From contig NZ_OY762929.1 of the NCBI RefSeq assembly GCF_963666675.1, positions 5,304,001-5,368,000 on the forward strand: a stretch of 64,000 nucleotides of DNA. Reading direction: 5' to 3'. This DNA is from an uncultured Desulfobacter sp. GTDB taxonomy: Bacteria; Desulfobacterota; Desulfobacteria; Desulfobacterales; Desulfobacteraceae. Below are positions 9,210-19,200 of the stretch, piece by piece (within the stretch, counting starts at the first letter, position 1; every line of letters starts with the position of its first letter). Under the pieces are notes generated by a model that ran no database searches, had not been told where the DNA came from, and saw nothing but the letters and a program-made list of their open reading frames with translations. Both the position numbers and the translations under genes were made by a program.

Positions 9210-11096
9210 ATGCCAAAAGAAAAAAAGACCATCGACCAGAAAACAATCTGGGATGATGCCAAGGCAATGTTAAAAAAAGCAGAAGCCGAAGGTATTGAAA
9301 CGGCCTGGGACAGACTGGAGGAACAGACCCCACATTGTACATTCTGCGAACTGGGCACTTCCTGTAAAAACTGTGTGATGGGGCCATGCCGCATCAGTGC
9401 CAGGGGCAACAAAAAACAACGGGGGGTTTGCGGCGCCGATGCAGATGTGATTGTGGCCCGGAACTTTGGCCGTTTTATCGCCGGCGGTTCTGCGGGCCAT
9501 TCCGACCATGGCAGAGATTTAATCGAAGTATTGGAAGCCATTGTCGAAAACGAAACCAGTGACTACACCATTCGGGATGAAGCCAAGTTGCTTCGCCTGG
9601 CTTCAGAGGTCGGCATAAAGGTGGAAGGCCGCACCGTGACAGACGTCGCCCGCGATTTCGTGGACGAATGCTTTGCGGATTTCGGCAGCCGCAAAAAAGC
9701 CGTGATGTTTCTTCAACGAGCGCCGCAAAAGCGCCTTGAAATCTGGAAAAAACTGGAAATGACACCGCGCGGGGTTGACCGGGAAATTGCGGAAATGATG
9801 CACCGAACCCACATGGGCTGTGACAATGATGCGCCAAATACCATGATCCATGCCTGCCGTACGGCACTTTCGGACGGCTGGGCAGGCTCCATGATCGGCA
9901 CCGAGCTTTCGGATATCATCTTTGGAACTCCCACGCCGTCACGTTCATCAGCAAATCTGGGTGTAATCCGTGAAGATAAGGTCAATATTCTGGTACACGG
10001 GCATAACCCGGTTGTATCAGAGATGATTCTATCCGCAGCACGAGACCCTGAGCTTGTCGCCAAGGCTGAGGCCGCGGGTGCAAAGGGAATAAATATCGGG
10101 GGACTTTGCTGCACCGGCAACGAGTTGCTCATGCGTCAGGGGATCCCCATGGCCGGGAATCACCTGATGACAGAACTTGCCATTGTCACCGGCGCTGTGG
10201 AGGCTGTCGTGGTGGACTACCAATGCATCATGCCAAGCCTGGTCCAGATCGCCGGCTGCTATCACACCCGCTTTGTCACCACCTCAAACAAGGCCAAGTT
10301 CACCGGTGCCATTCATTTTGAAATTCACCCGCACAACGCCTATTTAAAGGCAAAAGAGATTGTTGATCTTGCCATAACCGCATTCTCGGAACGAGACCAG
10401 GGACGGGTGGAAATCCCGGCCAAGCCTGTGGAAATTATGACCGGCTTTTCCAATGAAGCCATACTTGGAGCCCTGGGCGGCACGCTTGAGCCGTTGCTCG
10501 ACGCCGTCAAAGCCGGAAAAATACGTGGCTTTGTGGGGATTGTCGGCTGTAATAATCCCAAATTCCCCCAGGACTCATGCAATGTCGGACTTGCCAAAGC
10601 GCTGATCAAGCGCGACATCATGGTACTTGCCACAGGCTGTATTACCACGGCCGCCGGAAAGGCCGGCCTGCTTGTGCCCGAAGGGATACAGATGGCCGGG
10701 CCCGGGCTTGGTGAAATCTGTTCCGCCCTTGGCATTCCACCGGTGCTGCATATGGGCAGCTGCGTGGACAATGCACGGATTCTCCAACTCTGCGCCCTGA
10801 TTGCCGGCGCCCTGGGTGTCGACATTTCAGACCTGCCGGTGGCCGCAAGTTCACCGGAGTGGTACTCGGAAAAAGCGGCAGCCATCGGCACCTATGCTGT
10901 GGCAAGCGGTATCTATACGCACCTTGGCCTGCCGCCAAACATCCTTGGCTCCCAGACAGTTACCGACCTTGTTCTAAACGGGCTGGAAGACCTGGTGGGT
11001 GCAAGCTTTGTGGTTGAACCAGATCCGATCAAGGCGGCAGAGCTCATCGATATCCGTATTTCTGCAAAACGAACTGCCTTGGGTCTGAGCGCATGA
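9210..11096 (+). CDS. cooS: Monofunctional Ni-CO dehydrogenase catalytic subunit
   Basis: A 628-residue anaerobic carbon monoxide dehydrogenase that interconverts CO and CO2 in the cytoplasm. GGAGG lies 6 bases before the ATG. The N-terminus carries C43, C46, C52, C55, C60 and C74. C52/C55/C60/C74 match the B-cluster ligands, and C43-x2-C46 replaces the CX7C D-cluster motif of Carboxydothermus CODH-II, resembling the CX2C type associated with a [2Fe-2S] D-cluster in Desulfovibrio vulgaris. C-cluster residues are visible in order: HGHNPVVSEM (His), GGLCCTGNE, DYQCIMP, GCNNPKFP, ATGCITT and MGSCVDN. The length is that of the CooS family. No electron-transfer CooF or hydrogenase genes adjoin it, so the electron acceptor is unknown. 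cooC follows after 79 bp. Confidence 0.95.
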   Translation: MPKEKKTIDQKTIWDDAKAMLKKAEAEGIETAWDRLEEQTPHCTFCELGTSCKNCVMGPCRISARGNKKQRGVCGADADVIVARNFGRFIAGGSAGHSDHGRDLIEVLEAIVENETSDYTIRDEAKLLRLASEVGIKVEGRTVTDVARDFVDECFADFGSRKKAVMFLQRAPQKRLEIWKKLEMTPRGVDREIAEMMHRTHMGCDNDAPNTMIHACRTALSDGWAGSMIGTELSDIIFGTPTPSRSSANLGVIREDKVNILVHGHNPVVSEMILSAARDPELVAKAEAAGAKGINIGGLCCTGNELLMRQGIPMAGNHLMTELAIVTGAVEAVVVDYQCIMPSLVQIAGCYHTRFVTTSNKAKFTGAIHFEIHPHNAYLKAKEIVDLAITAFSERDQGRVEIPAKPVEIMTGFSNEAILGALGGTLEPLLDAVKAGKIRGFVGIVGCNNPKFPQDSCNVGLAKALIKRDIMVLATGCITTAAGKAGLLVPEGIQMAGPGLGEICSALGIPPVLHMGSCVDNARILQLCALIAGALGVDISDLPVAASSPEWYSEKAAAIGTYAVASGIYTHLGLPPNILGSQTVTDLVLNGLEDLVGASFVVEPDPIKAAELIDIRISAKRTALGLSA

Positions 11097-11133
11097 TACT
11101 TTAAAAAAATAAAAGATTTAAATAACTATTTGT

Positions 11134-11159
11134 ATGGGGCCGGATCATTCCGGTCCCAT
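11134..11159 (+). other. Intercistronic hairpin between cooS and cooC
   Basis: ATGGGGCCGG and CCGGTCCCAT form a 10-bp stem (one G-T pair) around ATCATT. It may protect the cooS transcript or partly terminate transcription before cooC; only TTTG follows, so a full terminator is unlikely. Confidence 0.5.
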
Positions 11160-11175
11160 TTGAAGGAGATAAACA

Positions 11176-11985
11176 ATGAAACTGGCTTTTGCAGGAAAAG
11201 GCGGCGTGGGCAAAACAACCCTGACGGCCTGGACAGCAGACTATCTTGCCAGGCAGGGTAAAAATGTATGGATGGTGGATGCCGACACCGCGCTCTCACT
11301 GGGACAGGCCTCGGGACTTGCCCAGGACAAACTGCCCGAGCCGCTGGTCTTGCGTGAAGATGTTATCCGGGAGCGAATCGGCTCCGGAATTTACAGCCTA
11401 ACGCCTGAGGTGAGCGATTTACCCGCGACCATCGCGGTTGATGTCCCTTTAAGTGACTGCGATCGCTGCGCACAACCCGGGGCAAAAAAACTTTTGCTTA
11501 TGGGAACAGTGACAGGGGCCGGGGGCGGCTGTGCCTGTAAGGCAAATTCCCTGCTTAAGGCGGTCCTGGCCCATCTTGTGCTGGACCAGGATGACTGGGT
11601 GCTGGTTGACCTGGAGGCAGGTGTTGAGCACCTGGGTCGCGGCACTGTTGCCGGGGTTGATGGTTTGATCATTGTCTCTGAGCCAAGCAAGCGCAGCCTG
11701 GATACCGGTGCTGCGATCAGTGCCATGGCAGGAGAACTGGGTTTATCGAACCAGCTACTGGTTTTAAACCGCTTCGACGGCAATGAATTTCCCAAAATTG
11801 AAAGATTGCCTGAAAAATGCCTGGCCATGCCTACCATTACAGACCTGATAAACACTCAACTCCATTCGGGTACCGTAACCGGTCTGAATGTACAGGCGGA
11901 TATTGATGCCCTGCTGGAAAATATGCTCCTGCAACTGACTGGTCCCTCAAAGCAGAAGCAGGTCTCCAAAATGAGTGGGGGGTAG
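11176..11985 (+). CDS. cooC: CO dehydrogenase nickel-insertion ATPase
   Basis: A 269-residue MinD/ParA-type ATPase that helps load nickel into the C-cluster of CooS. The P-loop GKGGVGKTT spans residues 7-15, the deviant Walker A form of this superfamily. The metal-binding CXC pair characteristic of CooC is at C119 and C121 (GGGCACK), and a further C95/C98 pair precedes it. AAGGAG lies 7 bases before the ATG. Position directly after cooS supports the assignment. It converges on the aminotransferase at 12096, with a strong hairpin in between. Confidence 0.93.
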   Translation: MKLAFAGKGGVGKTTLTAWTADYLARQGKNVWMVDADTALSLGQASGLAQDKLPEPLVLREDVIRERIGSGIYSLTPEVSDLPATIAVDVPLSDCDRCAQPGAKKLLLMGTVTGAGGGCACKANSLLKAVLAHLVLDQDDWVLVDLEAGVEHLGRGTVAGVDGLIIVSEPSKRSLDTGAAISAMAGELGLSNQLLVLNRFDGNEFPKIERLPEKCLAMPTITDLINTQLHSGTVTGLNVQADIDALLENMLLQLTGPSKQKQVSKMSGG

Positions 11986-12021
11986 ACTCGACGATTTTCC
12001 CTTGATCAAATTAAGCCAAAA

Positions 12022-12073
12022 CACCGAAAGCACGGAAAAGGAGCGTACGCCCTGACTTTCCGTGCTTTCTGTG
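12022..12073. terminator. Bidirectional terminator-like hairpin between cooC and the aminotransferase
   Basis: GAAAGCACGGAAA pairs perfectly with TTTCCGTGCTTTC, and ACAC/GTGT extend the stem beyond one mismatch. It lies between convergent genes. No long U-tract follows on either strand. Confidence 0.5.
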
Positions 12074-12095
12074 TCTTCCGTGGTTAAAAATGAAG

Positions 12096-13277
12096 TTATT
12101 TGAGATTTTGAGCCTTTTCCATGGCCCGCTTGAATCCGGCCATGGAATTTGCAATGGACTGTTCAGGCACCGCATAGGAGAGCCGGAAATGGCCGGGCCC
12201 GCCGAATCCGGAGCCGGGAACGACCAGAATATTCTCTTCTTTCAGGAGACCTGCAAATTCCACATCATTTTCAATGGGGGTTTTGGGGAACAGGTAGAAT
12301 GCCCCTTCGGGTACGTTGAACTCATATCCTGCCGCCCCAAGACCGTCACAGATCATATCCCTGCGTTTGCGATAAATATCAACATCCACACACACGCCCT
12401 GGAGCTTTCCCACCACCTGCTGGAACAGGGCCGGGGCATTCACGAACATCATGGTGTTGGCCACGCCTGCAGCCGCCGCAATCAATTCCGCATCTTCGGC
12501 AGCAGGATGAACGGCCAGATACCCCACACGCTCACCGGCCAAAGAGAGTTCTTTGGAGTAGGAGGTCAGGACGATGGTATGGTCATACACCCCGAACATC
12601 CAGGGCACATCCACATCATAGGCAATCTTGCGATAGGGTTCGTCGGAGATCAGATAAATGCGTTTTCCAAATTCCCGGCTCTTCTTTTCCAGAAGCTGGC
12701 CGAATTCATCCAGCTCCTCTTTGGTGTAAACGACACCCGTCGGATTGTTGGGAGAATTGACGAGCATCACGCGGGTCTCTTGATTAATGGCCGCCTCAAT
12801 GGCACCAAGATCCAGATGAAAATCGGGCTGGGTAGAGACGGTCTTAAGGGCCGCGCCGGCAATGAACGCATACTGGTTGTACCCCACAAAATAGGGTGCC
12901 GGAACCAGAATCTCTTCGCCGGGATTGACCAGGGCTTTCAAAGTATCATTCAAGGCACCGGCCGCCCCCACACTCATGACCACCAGATCCGCAGTCACCC
13001 CGACGCCGCACTGGGCGTTCAGGTAATCGGCAACGGCCTGGCGCACCCAGGGGAACCCGGCGTTGGGCATATACCCATGGGAAGTTGCAGTATCATTGAT
13101 AATGCCCAGAACCGTCTCCTTGACCACGGGCGGCGGGGGCACATCGGGATTTCCCAAAGAAAAATCAAACACATTCTCGGCCCCGAACTGTTCTCTCATC
13201 CGGATGCCTTCCTCAAACATCTTTCGAATCATGGATGCGGATTTTACAATCCCGACCATCTTATCTGCAATCGGCAT
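12096..13277 (-). CDS. Class I/II PLP-dependent aminotransferase
   Basis: A 393-residue fold-type I aminotransferase of the aspartate aminotransferase family. Visible signatures are NSPNNPTG, SDEPYRKI with the PLP-contacting Asp and Tyr, and SYSKELSLAGERVG with the PLP lysine. GGxG(F)GGPGHFRLSY near the C-terminus holds the substrate-carboxylate Arg. Length is normal. AAGGAAG lies before the ATG. The amino-acid substrate cannot be told from sequence; a role in aspartate, alanine or aromatic amino acid metabolism is possible. It stands alone on the minus strand, with an AT-rich dyad about 60 bp upstream of the start. Confidence 0.88.
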   Translation of the reverse strand: MPIADKMVGIVKSASMIRKMFEEGIRMREQFGAENVFDFSLGNPDVPPPPVVKETVLGIINDTATSHGYMPNAGFPWVRQAVADYLNAQCGVGVTADLVVMSVGAAGALNDTLKALVNPGEEILVPAPYFVGYNQYAFIAGAALKTVSTQPDFHLDLGAIEAAINQETRVMLVNSPNNPTGVVYTKEELDEFGQLLEKKSREFGKRIYLISDEPYRKIAYDVDVPWMFGVYDHTIVLTSYSKELSLAGERVGYLAVHPAAEDAELIAAAAGVANTMMFVNAPALFQQVVGKLQGVCVDVDIYRKRRDMICDGLGAAGYEFNVPEGAFYLFPKTPIENDVEFAGLLKEENILVVPGSGFGGPGHFRLSYAVPEQSIANSMAGFKRAMEKAQNLK

Positions 13278-13339
13278 AGCATTCTTCCTTTATGGTTTAA
13301 GTAATAGCTCAGCATTTGTGGAAGCCACCATAGCGCAAA

Positions 13340-13367
13340 TTAAATTAAACCAAAATATTTAATTTAA
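13340..13367 (-). promoter_or_regulatory. AT-rich inverted repeat upstream of the aminotransferase
   Basis: TTAAATTAAA and TTTAATTTAA are a perfect 10-bp inverted repeat separated by eight bases. The position, 63-90 bp before the start codon, suits an operator or an AT-rich promoter element. The regulator is unknown. Confidence 0.35.
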
Positions 13368-13387
13368 CCACATGCGGGACAAGTGCC

Positions 13388-13696
13388 GTGACGCATATCT
13401 TTGGATTTAAAATCAACGGCTGTCAGGTTTCGGTGGCCTCACGAAGCCGATTGATATCCCGTAGGGGCGGCGCACCGAACAGAGTGGTGTACACCATCAA
13501 GGACAGTGCCCTGGCCGGCACCGTTACGTTGATGGAGATCACCGGCACGGCCAGAAATCTGGTGGCAAAAATATACAAACCGGTTGAAATTTTTCTGGTG
13601 GCCGCATGCATCTATCGTTGCCTGGTTTTTTTCGCGATATGTATCAAAAAATATATTGAGAAAAAATTTAGGATCGGGCCCCTGGATACCCTGTGA
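13388..13696 (+). pseudogene. C-terminal remnant of an amino-acid ABC transporter permease
   Basis: From about 13475 the frame reads PNRVVYTIKDSALAGTVTLM, then TGTARNLVAKIYKPVEIFL and a last hydrophobic segment followed by KKYIEKKF. This is the end of a polar amino-acid (HisM/GlnP-type) permease, where the family has a KDSSL motif, RTF(R/K)P(F/I)E and a final helix. The N-terminal two thirds, including most membrane helices, are missing. No binding protein or ATPase is nearby. The GTG at 13388 is not supported as a start; upstream residues do not look homologous. Confidence 0.6.
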
Positions 13697-13741
13697 ACAA
13701 TGCCGGAAGAGATCCCAATCTAATGGATATGAACATCAGGC

Positions 13742-13782
13742 ACAACAAAGGCCCAATGGGAACACTATTGGGCCTTTGTTGT
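13742..13782. terminator. Strong hairpin terminator candidate
   Basis: A perfect 16-bp stem (ACAACAAAGGCCCAAT with ATTGGGCCTTTGTTGT) around a nine-base loop lies between the permease remnant and the convergent alcohol dehydrogenase gene. It may be the old terminator of the permease gene, now also serving the dehydrogenase gene. The U-tract is weak. Confidence 0.55.
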
Positions 13783-13853
13783 AACAGGGTATATGGGTAC
13801 ACATCGTTTCGCCTGATCGTAGACCCTAAATGCTGCGTGCTCTATATCAAAAA

Positions 13854-15020
13854 TTAGAAGCAGGCTTCCAGAATTTTTAAAATGTCGCCGGTGGTCAGCT
13901 TCTTATAACCGTTGCCAAGAATAACTGATGATTCAGCAATCTTGGGCAGCATCTCCCTGGTGGCACCGAGCGCTTCAAGGGATGTGACGATGCCGCACTC
14001 TTTTGTAAAGCTCTCAAGGGCATCCAGGCCCTCCAGGGCCACGGCATCATCTGTTTTGCCTTCGGGGGAAACACCCCAGATTTCAACGGCAAACCGGACA
14101 AATTTATCAAGCCCGTATGAATAGATGTGACGATAGTAGGGCAGTGAAATGGCGGCAAGACCCATGCCATGGGCACAGTCGGTGTAGGCCCCCAGCTGGT
14201 GTTCAATCATATGGACTTCCCAGTCCTGGGCCTTTGAAACCCCTGTAACGGTGTTGAGCGCCAGGGTTGCATTCCACATGAGATTGCTTCTTGACTCATA
14301 ATCTTCGGGATTTTTCAAGGCCGCGCGCAGATTATCAATGGATGATTTCAGCAGGGCTTCGATAACATAATCCGTTGTATTATTGTCATCGCCTGAAAAA
14401 TACTGTTCCATCAGGTGGGACATGGTGTCAAACACGCCGCTGACCATCTGGTATTGGGAGACTGAAAAGGTATATTCCGGGTTCAGTATTGAAAATTTTG
14501 GATAAAACTCGGCAGGAAACACCCTGCCGGCCTTGATTTTCGTATCCTCGTGGGTAATGACGGAGCCGCCGTTCATCTCAGAACCGGTGCCCACCATGGT
14601 CAATATGGAGGCCACCGGCACAGTCTTGTTTGAAACTTTTTTGAACTTCACCCAATATTTTTCAAACGGATCTTCATCGCAGTACGCCGAGACGGAGATG
14701 CCCTTTGCCAGGTCAATCACAGAACCGCCGCCAACGGCCAGGATAAGGCTGACATTATTGCCGCGCACGAGCTCAGCGCCTTCCATGAGTTTGGCATAGG
14801 TCGGATTTGGCATGACGCCTGACAGTTCCACCACCTTTTTGCCGGCATCTTTCAAAATGGAGAGAACCTGATCGTAAAGACCGATGCGTTTGATGGCATT
14901 TTTACCATAGACCAGAAGAACGGTATCTCCATAATTGGCCAACTCTTTTTTAAGATTTCCAAGAGAATCTTTTCCAAAATAGATTTTTGTTGGATTGTAG
15001 AAGGTAAAATCCAAAAGCAT
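13854..15020 (-). CDS. Iron-containing (group III) alcohol dehydrogenase
   Basis: A 388-residue NAD(P)H-dependent alcohol dehydrogenase of the butanol dehydrogenase/YqhD type, interconverting aldehydes and alcohols in the cytoplasm. The nucleotide-binding GGGS motif is at residues 97-100 with VIDLAKG after it. Metal ligands by family alignment are D198, H202, H270 and H284 (GVFDTMSH, HMIEHQLGAYTDCAHG). AAGGAG precedes the ATG by 8 bases. Length is normal. The substrate is not predictable. In a sulfate reducer it may oxidise primary alcohols as electron donors. Confidence 0.9.
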   Translation of the reverse strand: MLLDFTFYNPTKIYFGKDSLGNLKKELANYGDTVLLVYGKNAIKRIGLYDQVLSILKDAGKKVVELSGVMPNPTYAKLMEGAELVRGNNVSLILAVGGGSVIDLAKGISVSAYCDEDPFEKYWVKFKKVSNKTVPVASILTMVGTGSEMNGGSVITHEDTKIKAGRVFPAEFYPKFSILNPEYTFSVSQYQMVSGVFDTMSHLMEQYFSGDDNNTTDYVIEALLKSSIDNLRAALKNPEDYESRSNLMWNATLALNTVTGVSKAQDWEVHMIEHQLGAYTDCAHGMGLAAISLPYYRHIYSYGLDKFVRFAVEIWGVSPEGKTDDAVALEGLDALESFTKECGIVTSLEALGATREMLPKIAESSVILGNGYKKLTTGDILKILEACF

Positions 15021-15113
15021 AACAAACTCCTTTTTTATTTTTTAAAACAATTATTTATTGCTGACAGCCATGGGTTGATTCGATTCCCATTTCAAATCAA
15101 GGGGTTTAAACTC

Positions 15114-16262
15114 TCACCGGGGCATTACTGCGCGTAACCGCTCGACAAGGCCCACCAGGGCGCCTGTTTTAAAGTGAATGGCGTTGGCCGGGCAGACCTC
15201 CTGGCAGCAATAGCAGCGGATGCAGGTCAGATGATCAATGACGGCGTGGCGGGGCGAAACGAACCGAAGGCTTCCCGGTGGACAGACCTCGGCGCATTTA
15301 CCGCAGTCCCGGCATAGGTCAGGGGCCTGGACCGGCCGGGAGGTCAGGTGCCTGCGGACGAGTCCGGACACAACACCCGGCACCGGCATGGCCGATTCCA
15401 GTACCGGCAACTGAAACTTTTCGGGGATGAATGCCTTTGGATCATCACCCAGCATCTGGGTATCAGATTCACCGGGCCGGACGAAGCCCCTGCGTACTGC
15501 CGCATGATACAACGGAAAACTTGGCGGATGGACACCCAGCATCGGCGCCAGGGCCAGATCCATGGCCAGGGGATCACAGGATGCCCCAATAAACCCCAAA
15601 TGGCAGGGGGTGCCGTTATTGGGTCCCCGGCCCTGCATGCCCCAGACCCCGTCTATTATGGTCAGGGCCGGTTTAATCGTCCGGGAGATATCCAGCAAAA
15701 GATCGGCAAATGCCATCCGGTCTGCGCCTGCGTGCATGTGCCACTGGCTTTTGCGCGGCCCCACCACGGCACCGAAAAGATTTTTAACCCCTAAAGTCAA
15801 CAGCATCATGCAATGGGTTTTCACCTTGGGCAGGTTAATGACCACATCCGCGTTCAGCACGGTCTCTTCCAGTTCCAGGGCCTGGTATACGGACCCTTCC
15901 GGGGTTTTGGAAAGCCTGGGCCGATTGAACTCAACCAGATCCGCCCCAAGCTCGGCAGCCACATCGTTCATGCCGGTAACCCGGGCAATACGAGAGACCT
16001 TGTCAATGGCCGGACTGTCGCCGATGACGACCCGGCCGCCCGCCTTTAACACCAGCTTGCCCACGGCACGCACAACAGCCGGATCGGTGGTCACCCGCCG
16101 TTCCAAAGGTGCGGCACTGAGCAAATTGGGCTTGAGCAGCACCCGCTGTCCCGGACGGACAAACGTCTCCATGCCCCCGCACAACCCCACGGCCCGGGCC
16201 ACGGCAGATGCCACATTTTTTTCATCATAATCGGGGCATGCACAAAGCGCCACTTGGTTCAT
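15114..16262 (-). CDS. DUF362 protein with C-terminal 2x[4Fe-4S] ferredoxin domain
   Basis: A 382-residue protein with a DUF362 domain at residues ~1-270 (LLKPNLLS, GDSPAI, NLPKVKTH, LGVKNLFG) and two ferredoxin clusters at the end (CRDCGKCAEVCPPGS and CIRCYCCQEVCPANA). The biochemical role of DUF362 is not established; it is common in anaerobes. Its start codon overlaps the stop of the RND pump gene by four bases (ATGA), so it is the last gene of the efflux operon. No signal peptide is seen, so it probably acts in the cytoplasm. Why an Fe-S protein is translationally coupled to an efflux pump is unclear. Confidence 0.85.
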   Translation of the reverse strand: MNQVALCACPDYDEKNVASAVARAVGLCGGMETFVRPGQRVLLKPNLLSAAPLERRVTTDPAVVRAVGKLVLKAGGRVVIGDSPAIDKVSRIARVTGMNDVAAELGADLVEFNRPRLSKTPEGSVYQALELEETVLNADVVINLPKVKTHCMMLLTLGVKNLFGAVVGPRKSQWHMHAGADRMAFADLLLDISRTIKPALTIIDGVWGMQGRGPNNGTPCHLGFIGASCDPLAMDLALAPMLGVHPPSFPLYHAAVRRGFVRPGESDTQMLGDDPKAFIPEKFQLPVLESAMPVPGVVSGLVRRHLTSRPVQAPDLCRDCGKCAEVCPPGSLRFVSPRHAVIDHLTCIRCYCCQEVCPANAIHFKTGALVGLVERLRAVMPR

Positions 16263-19200
16263 AAAGCAGATTCCTCTTTAGAAAACAGGCCCTTAATATC
16301 TTCCAAAATCAGATAAAGACAAGGCACCAGCCCCAGGGTAATCAAGGTAGCAAACAAAATCCCGAACCCCAGGGAGATGGCCATGGGAATCAGAAACTTA
16401 GCCTGTCGAGATGTCTCGGTGATAATCGGCGCAAGGCCCCCGCAGGTAGTCAAAGTGGTCAACAAAATGGGCCTGAACCGCTGTATGCCGGCAGCCCGGA
16501 CCGCAGCCGCCACGGGCATGCCCCCGCGCACCAGGCGGTTGGCAAAATCAATGAGCACCAAAGAGTCATTCACCACCACCCCGGCCATGGCCACAACGCC
16601 GAACAGGCTCATGACCGAAAGGGAATACCCCATGATAATATGGCCGGCCACCGCCCCGATAATGCCAAAGGGAATGCACAGCATAATGATCAACGGCTGA
16701 AAATAGCTTTTAAAGGGAATGGCCAGCAAGGCAAACACACAGAACAACGCCAGGGCCAGACCCCTGACCAGGGCACCCACACTCTCTTTGATATCCGCCT
16801 GCCGGCCCTTGAATTCGTATGACAGGCCCGGATAGTGTTTCACCAGTGACGGCAGGATATCCTCTTTCATATCCCGGATAATATTCTCGGACTGGGACTG
16901 GGGGGTCACGTTGGCCGACACCTCAATTTCCCGTCGTCCGTTGCTGCGGCTGATCTCGGTATAGGCCCTGCCCTTGATAATTTTAATGGCATCCCGGAGC
17001 ATGATCTCCCCGTTTGGGGCATGTAGCACATAATTTTCAAATGCGGTTTCGGAAATGCGCTCGGCTTCTGCAATGCGCACCCGGACCGTGACCTCGTTTC
17101 TTCCCCGCTGGTTTTTCACGGCCTCAATCCCCTGGTAGGCATTGCGAATTTTGCGGGCAATGGTTGCGGACGTCAGCCCCATCCGCTGACCGGCCGGGGT
17201 CAAGACGATGTCAAACTGACGTTTGCCCTGGGCAGACCCGTCATCAATGTCCGATACGATGGGGTATTCATCCAGTTGTTGGGCAAGGTCTTCCCCGGCC
17301 CGGTTCAAAACATCCGTGTCCCGGTGGCTCAGGGCGATGGTCAGGGCCTTGCCGGCCCCGGGGCCGCCCCGATTGGATTCAAAGGAGATGGTTTCCACCC
17401 CGGCCACCCGGCCGGTTTTCTCCCGCCAGATCCGGGTCACATCCGAGGTGGATATTGGTCGCACCTCGGGAGGGGTCAAATAAATCCTCACCCGGATATT
17501 GTTCTCACTGACCTGGGAAAAAATCCCCGTGGACAACTCCCGAGCGCCGTTTTCATCCACGGTCTTTTGGGCCGTTGCCACCAGACGCATTTCCATTTGC
17601 CGGACCTTGGTCTCAGGCGTGCCGTATGGCAGATAAATTTCACAAAAAGCGTAATCGGATTCAACTTTTGGAAACAACACCATGCCCATTTTTCCGGATT
17701 TTACATAGCCGAAGGTAATCAGGAGCAGGGCAACGCCTAGGGCAAATACCGTATACCGCCAGGCCAGCAGCATAGACAAAATCCGGCCGTACACGGATTT
17801 GATAAAAACCTCAAACTTTTCAGAAAACCTTGCCTGCCAGGCCTCAAGAATATTCAAGGGAAAAAACAAGGGGCGATTGGCATGGCTTAAGTGTGCCGGC
17901 AGGATAAACAGGCTCTCAATCAAAGAGACACCAAACACGGCCACCACCACCAGGGGCATGGTTTTAAATATCTTGCCCATGATGCCCGGGATGAACATGA
18001 TGGGCATAAATGTAACCATATTGGTGACCACGGAAAAAAATACGGGCACGGCAATGCTCTTTGCCCCCTGGATGGAAGCATCCAGAAACTTCATGCCCTG
18101 GCGGCGGCAATGGTAGATGTTCTCCCCCACCACCACGGCATCATCCACCACAATGCCCAGGGTAACGATAAAGGCAAACATGCTGATCATATTGATGGTA
18201 AAATCGGTGGCGGACAAAAAAATAAAAGAGCCCAGAAATGAAATGGGGATGCCCAGGCTGACCCAGAAGGCCAGGCGGATTTCAAGGAACAGGGCCAGGC
18301 ACAAAAAGACCAGGCCCAGCCCCATATATGCGTTGCGCAGCAAAAGGTCCGCTCTTTGGGCAAAAATTTTGGACATATCCCTGACAATGCTCACCTGAAC
18401 CCCCTCGGGCAGGTCCGCATTGATGCGCTTGAGCATTTTTTTGGTGGCGTCGGCCACCTGGGTGGGGGTCTGTTTTCCCACCCGGTAGACCGCAATGGTG
18501 ACGGCCCGCCGGCCGTTAAATGACGCCCATTCGTCTGAATCCTCAAAGCTTTCGCTGACCTTGGCAATATCGGACAACACCAATTGCGACCCATCTTCCC
18601 GGGTAATGATGGGCAATTTTGCATATTGCCGGGCATAGTCTTTTCGCGATTTGATGCGCAGCAGGATATCCCCGGCACCGGATTTAATGGCACCGCCCCC
18701 CAGCTCCACAGAGGCCGTGGAGACGGCATCGGCCACGTCGGACAGGGTCATGCCGTAACGCCGCAGGGTATTGGTGGAGATCTCCACCAGGATCTCCCGC
18801 TCCCTGACGCCTTCCAGGGCCACCTGGGTGATTTCGGGATCGGACAAAAACCTGTCCCTGATATCGTCGGCAAGATCGCGCATGGTGGTCTCCGGCGCGT
18901 CGCCGTGAAGGGCCAGACGGACCACTTCCCGCTGCCGGGAGGTGATGGTGACCACCGGGTCTTCGGCCTCATCGGGAAAGGTGTCAATCCGGTCCACCTC
19001 GCTTTTGATCTCCTGCCACAAGCGTGTGACATCCGCTCCGTCCAGGGCTTCTATGGTGACCGACGCACGGCCTTCCAGGGCTTTGGAGTTTATCTCATCA
19101 ATGCCTTCAATATCCCGCACCGCCTCTTCCACGGCCAGGATAATGCCGGACTCCACCTCTTCGGGGCTGGCCCCGGGATAGGCCACGGAAATACTCACCG

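Noticed and set aside
12022..12085. CACGGAA/CACAGAAA repeats looked like the start of a CRISPR or tandem repeat
   Set aside because: Only one inverted pair is present with no regular spacing; better explained as a terminator hairpin between convergent genes.
12090..13304. A 404-codon open frame antisense to the aminotransferase
   Set aside because: It mirrors the aminotransferase codon structure, resembles no family and has no ribosome-binding site; the minus-strand frame has clear PLP-enzyme motifs.
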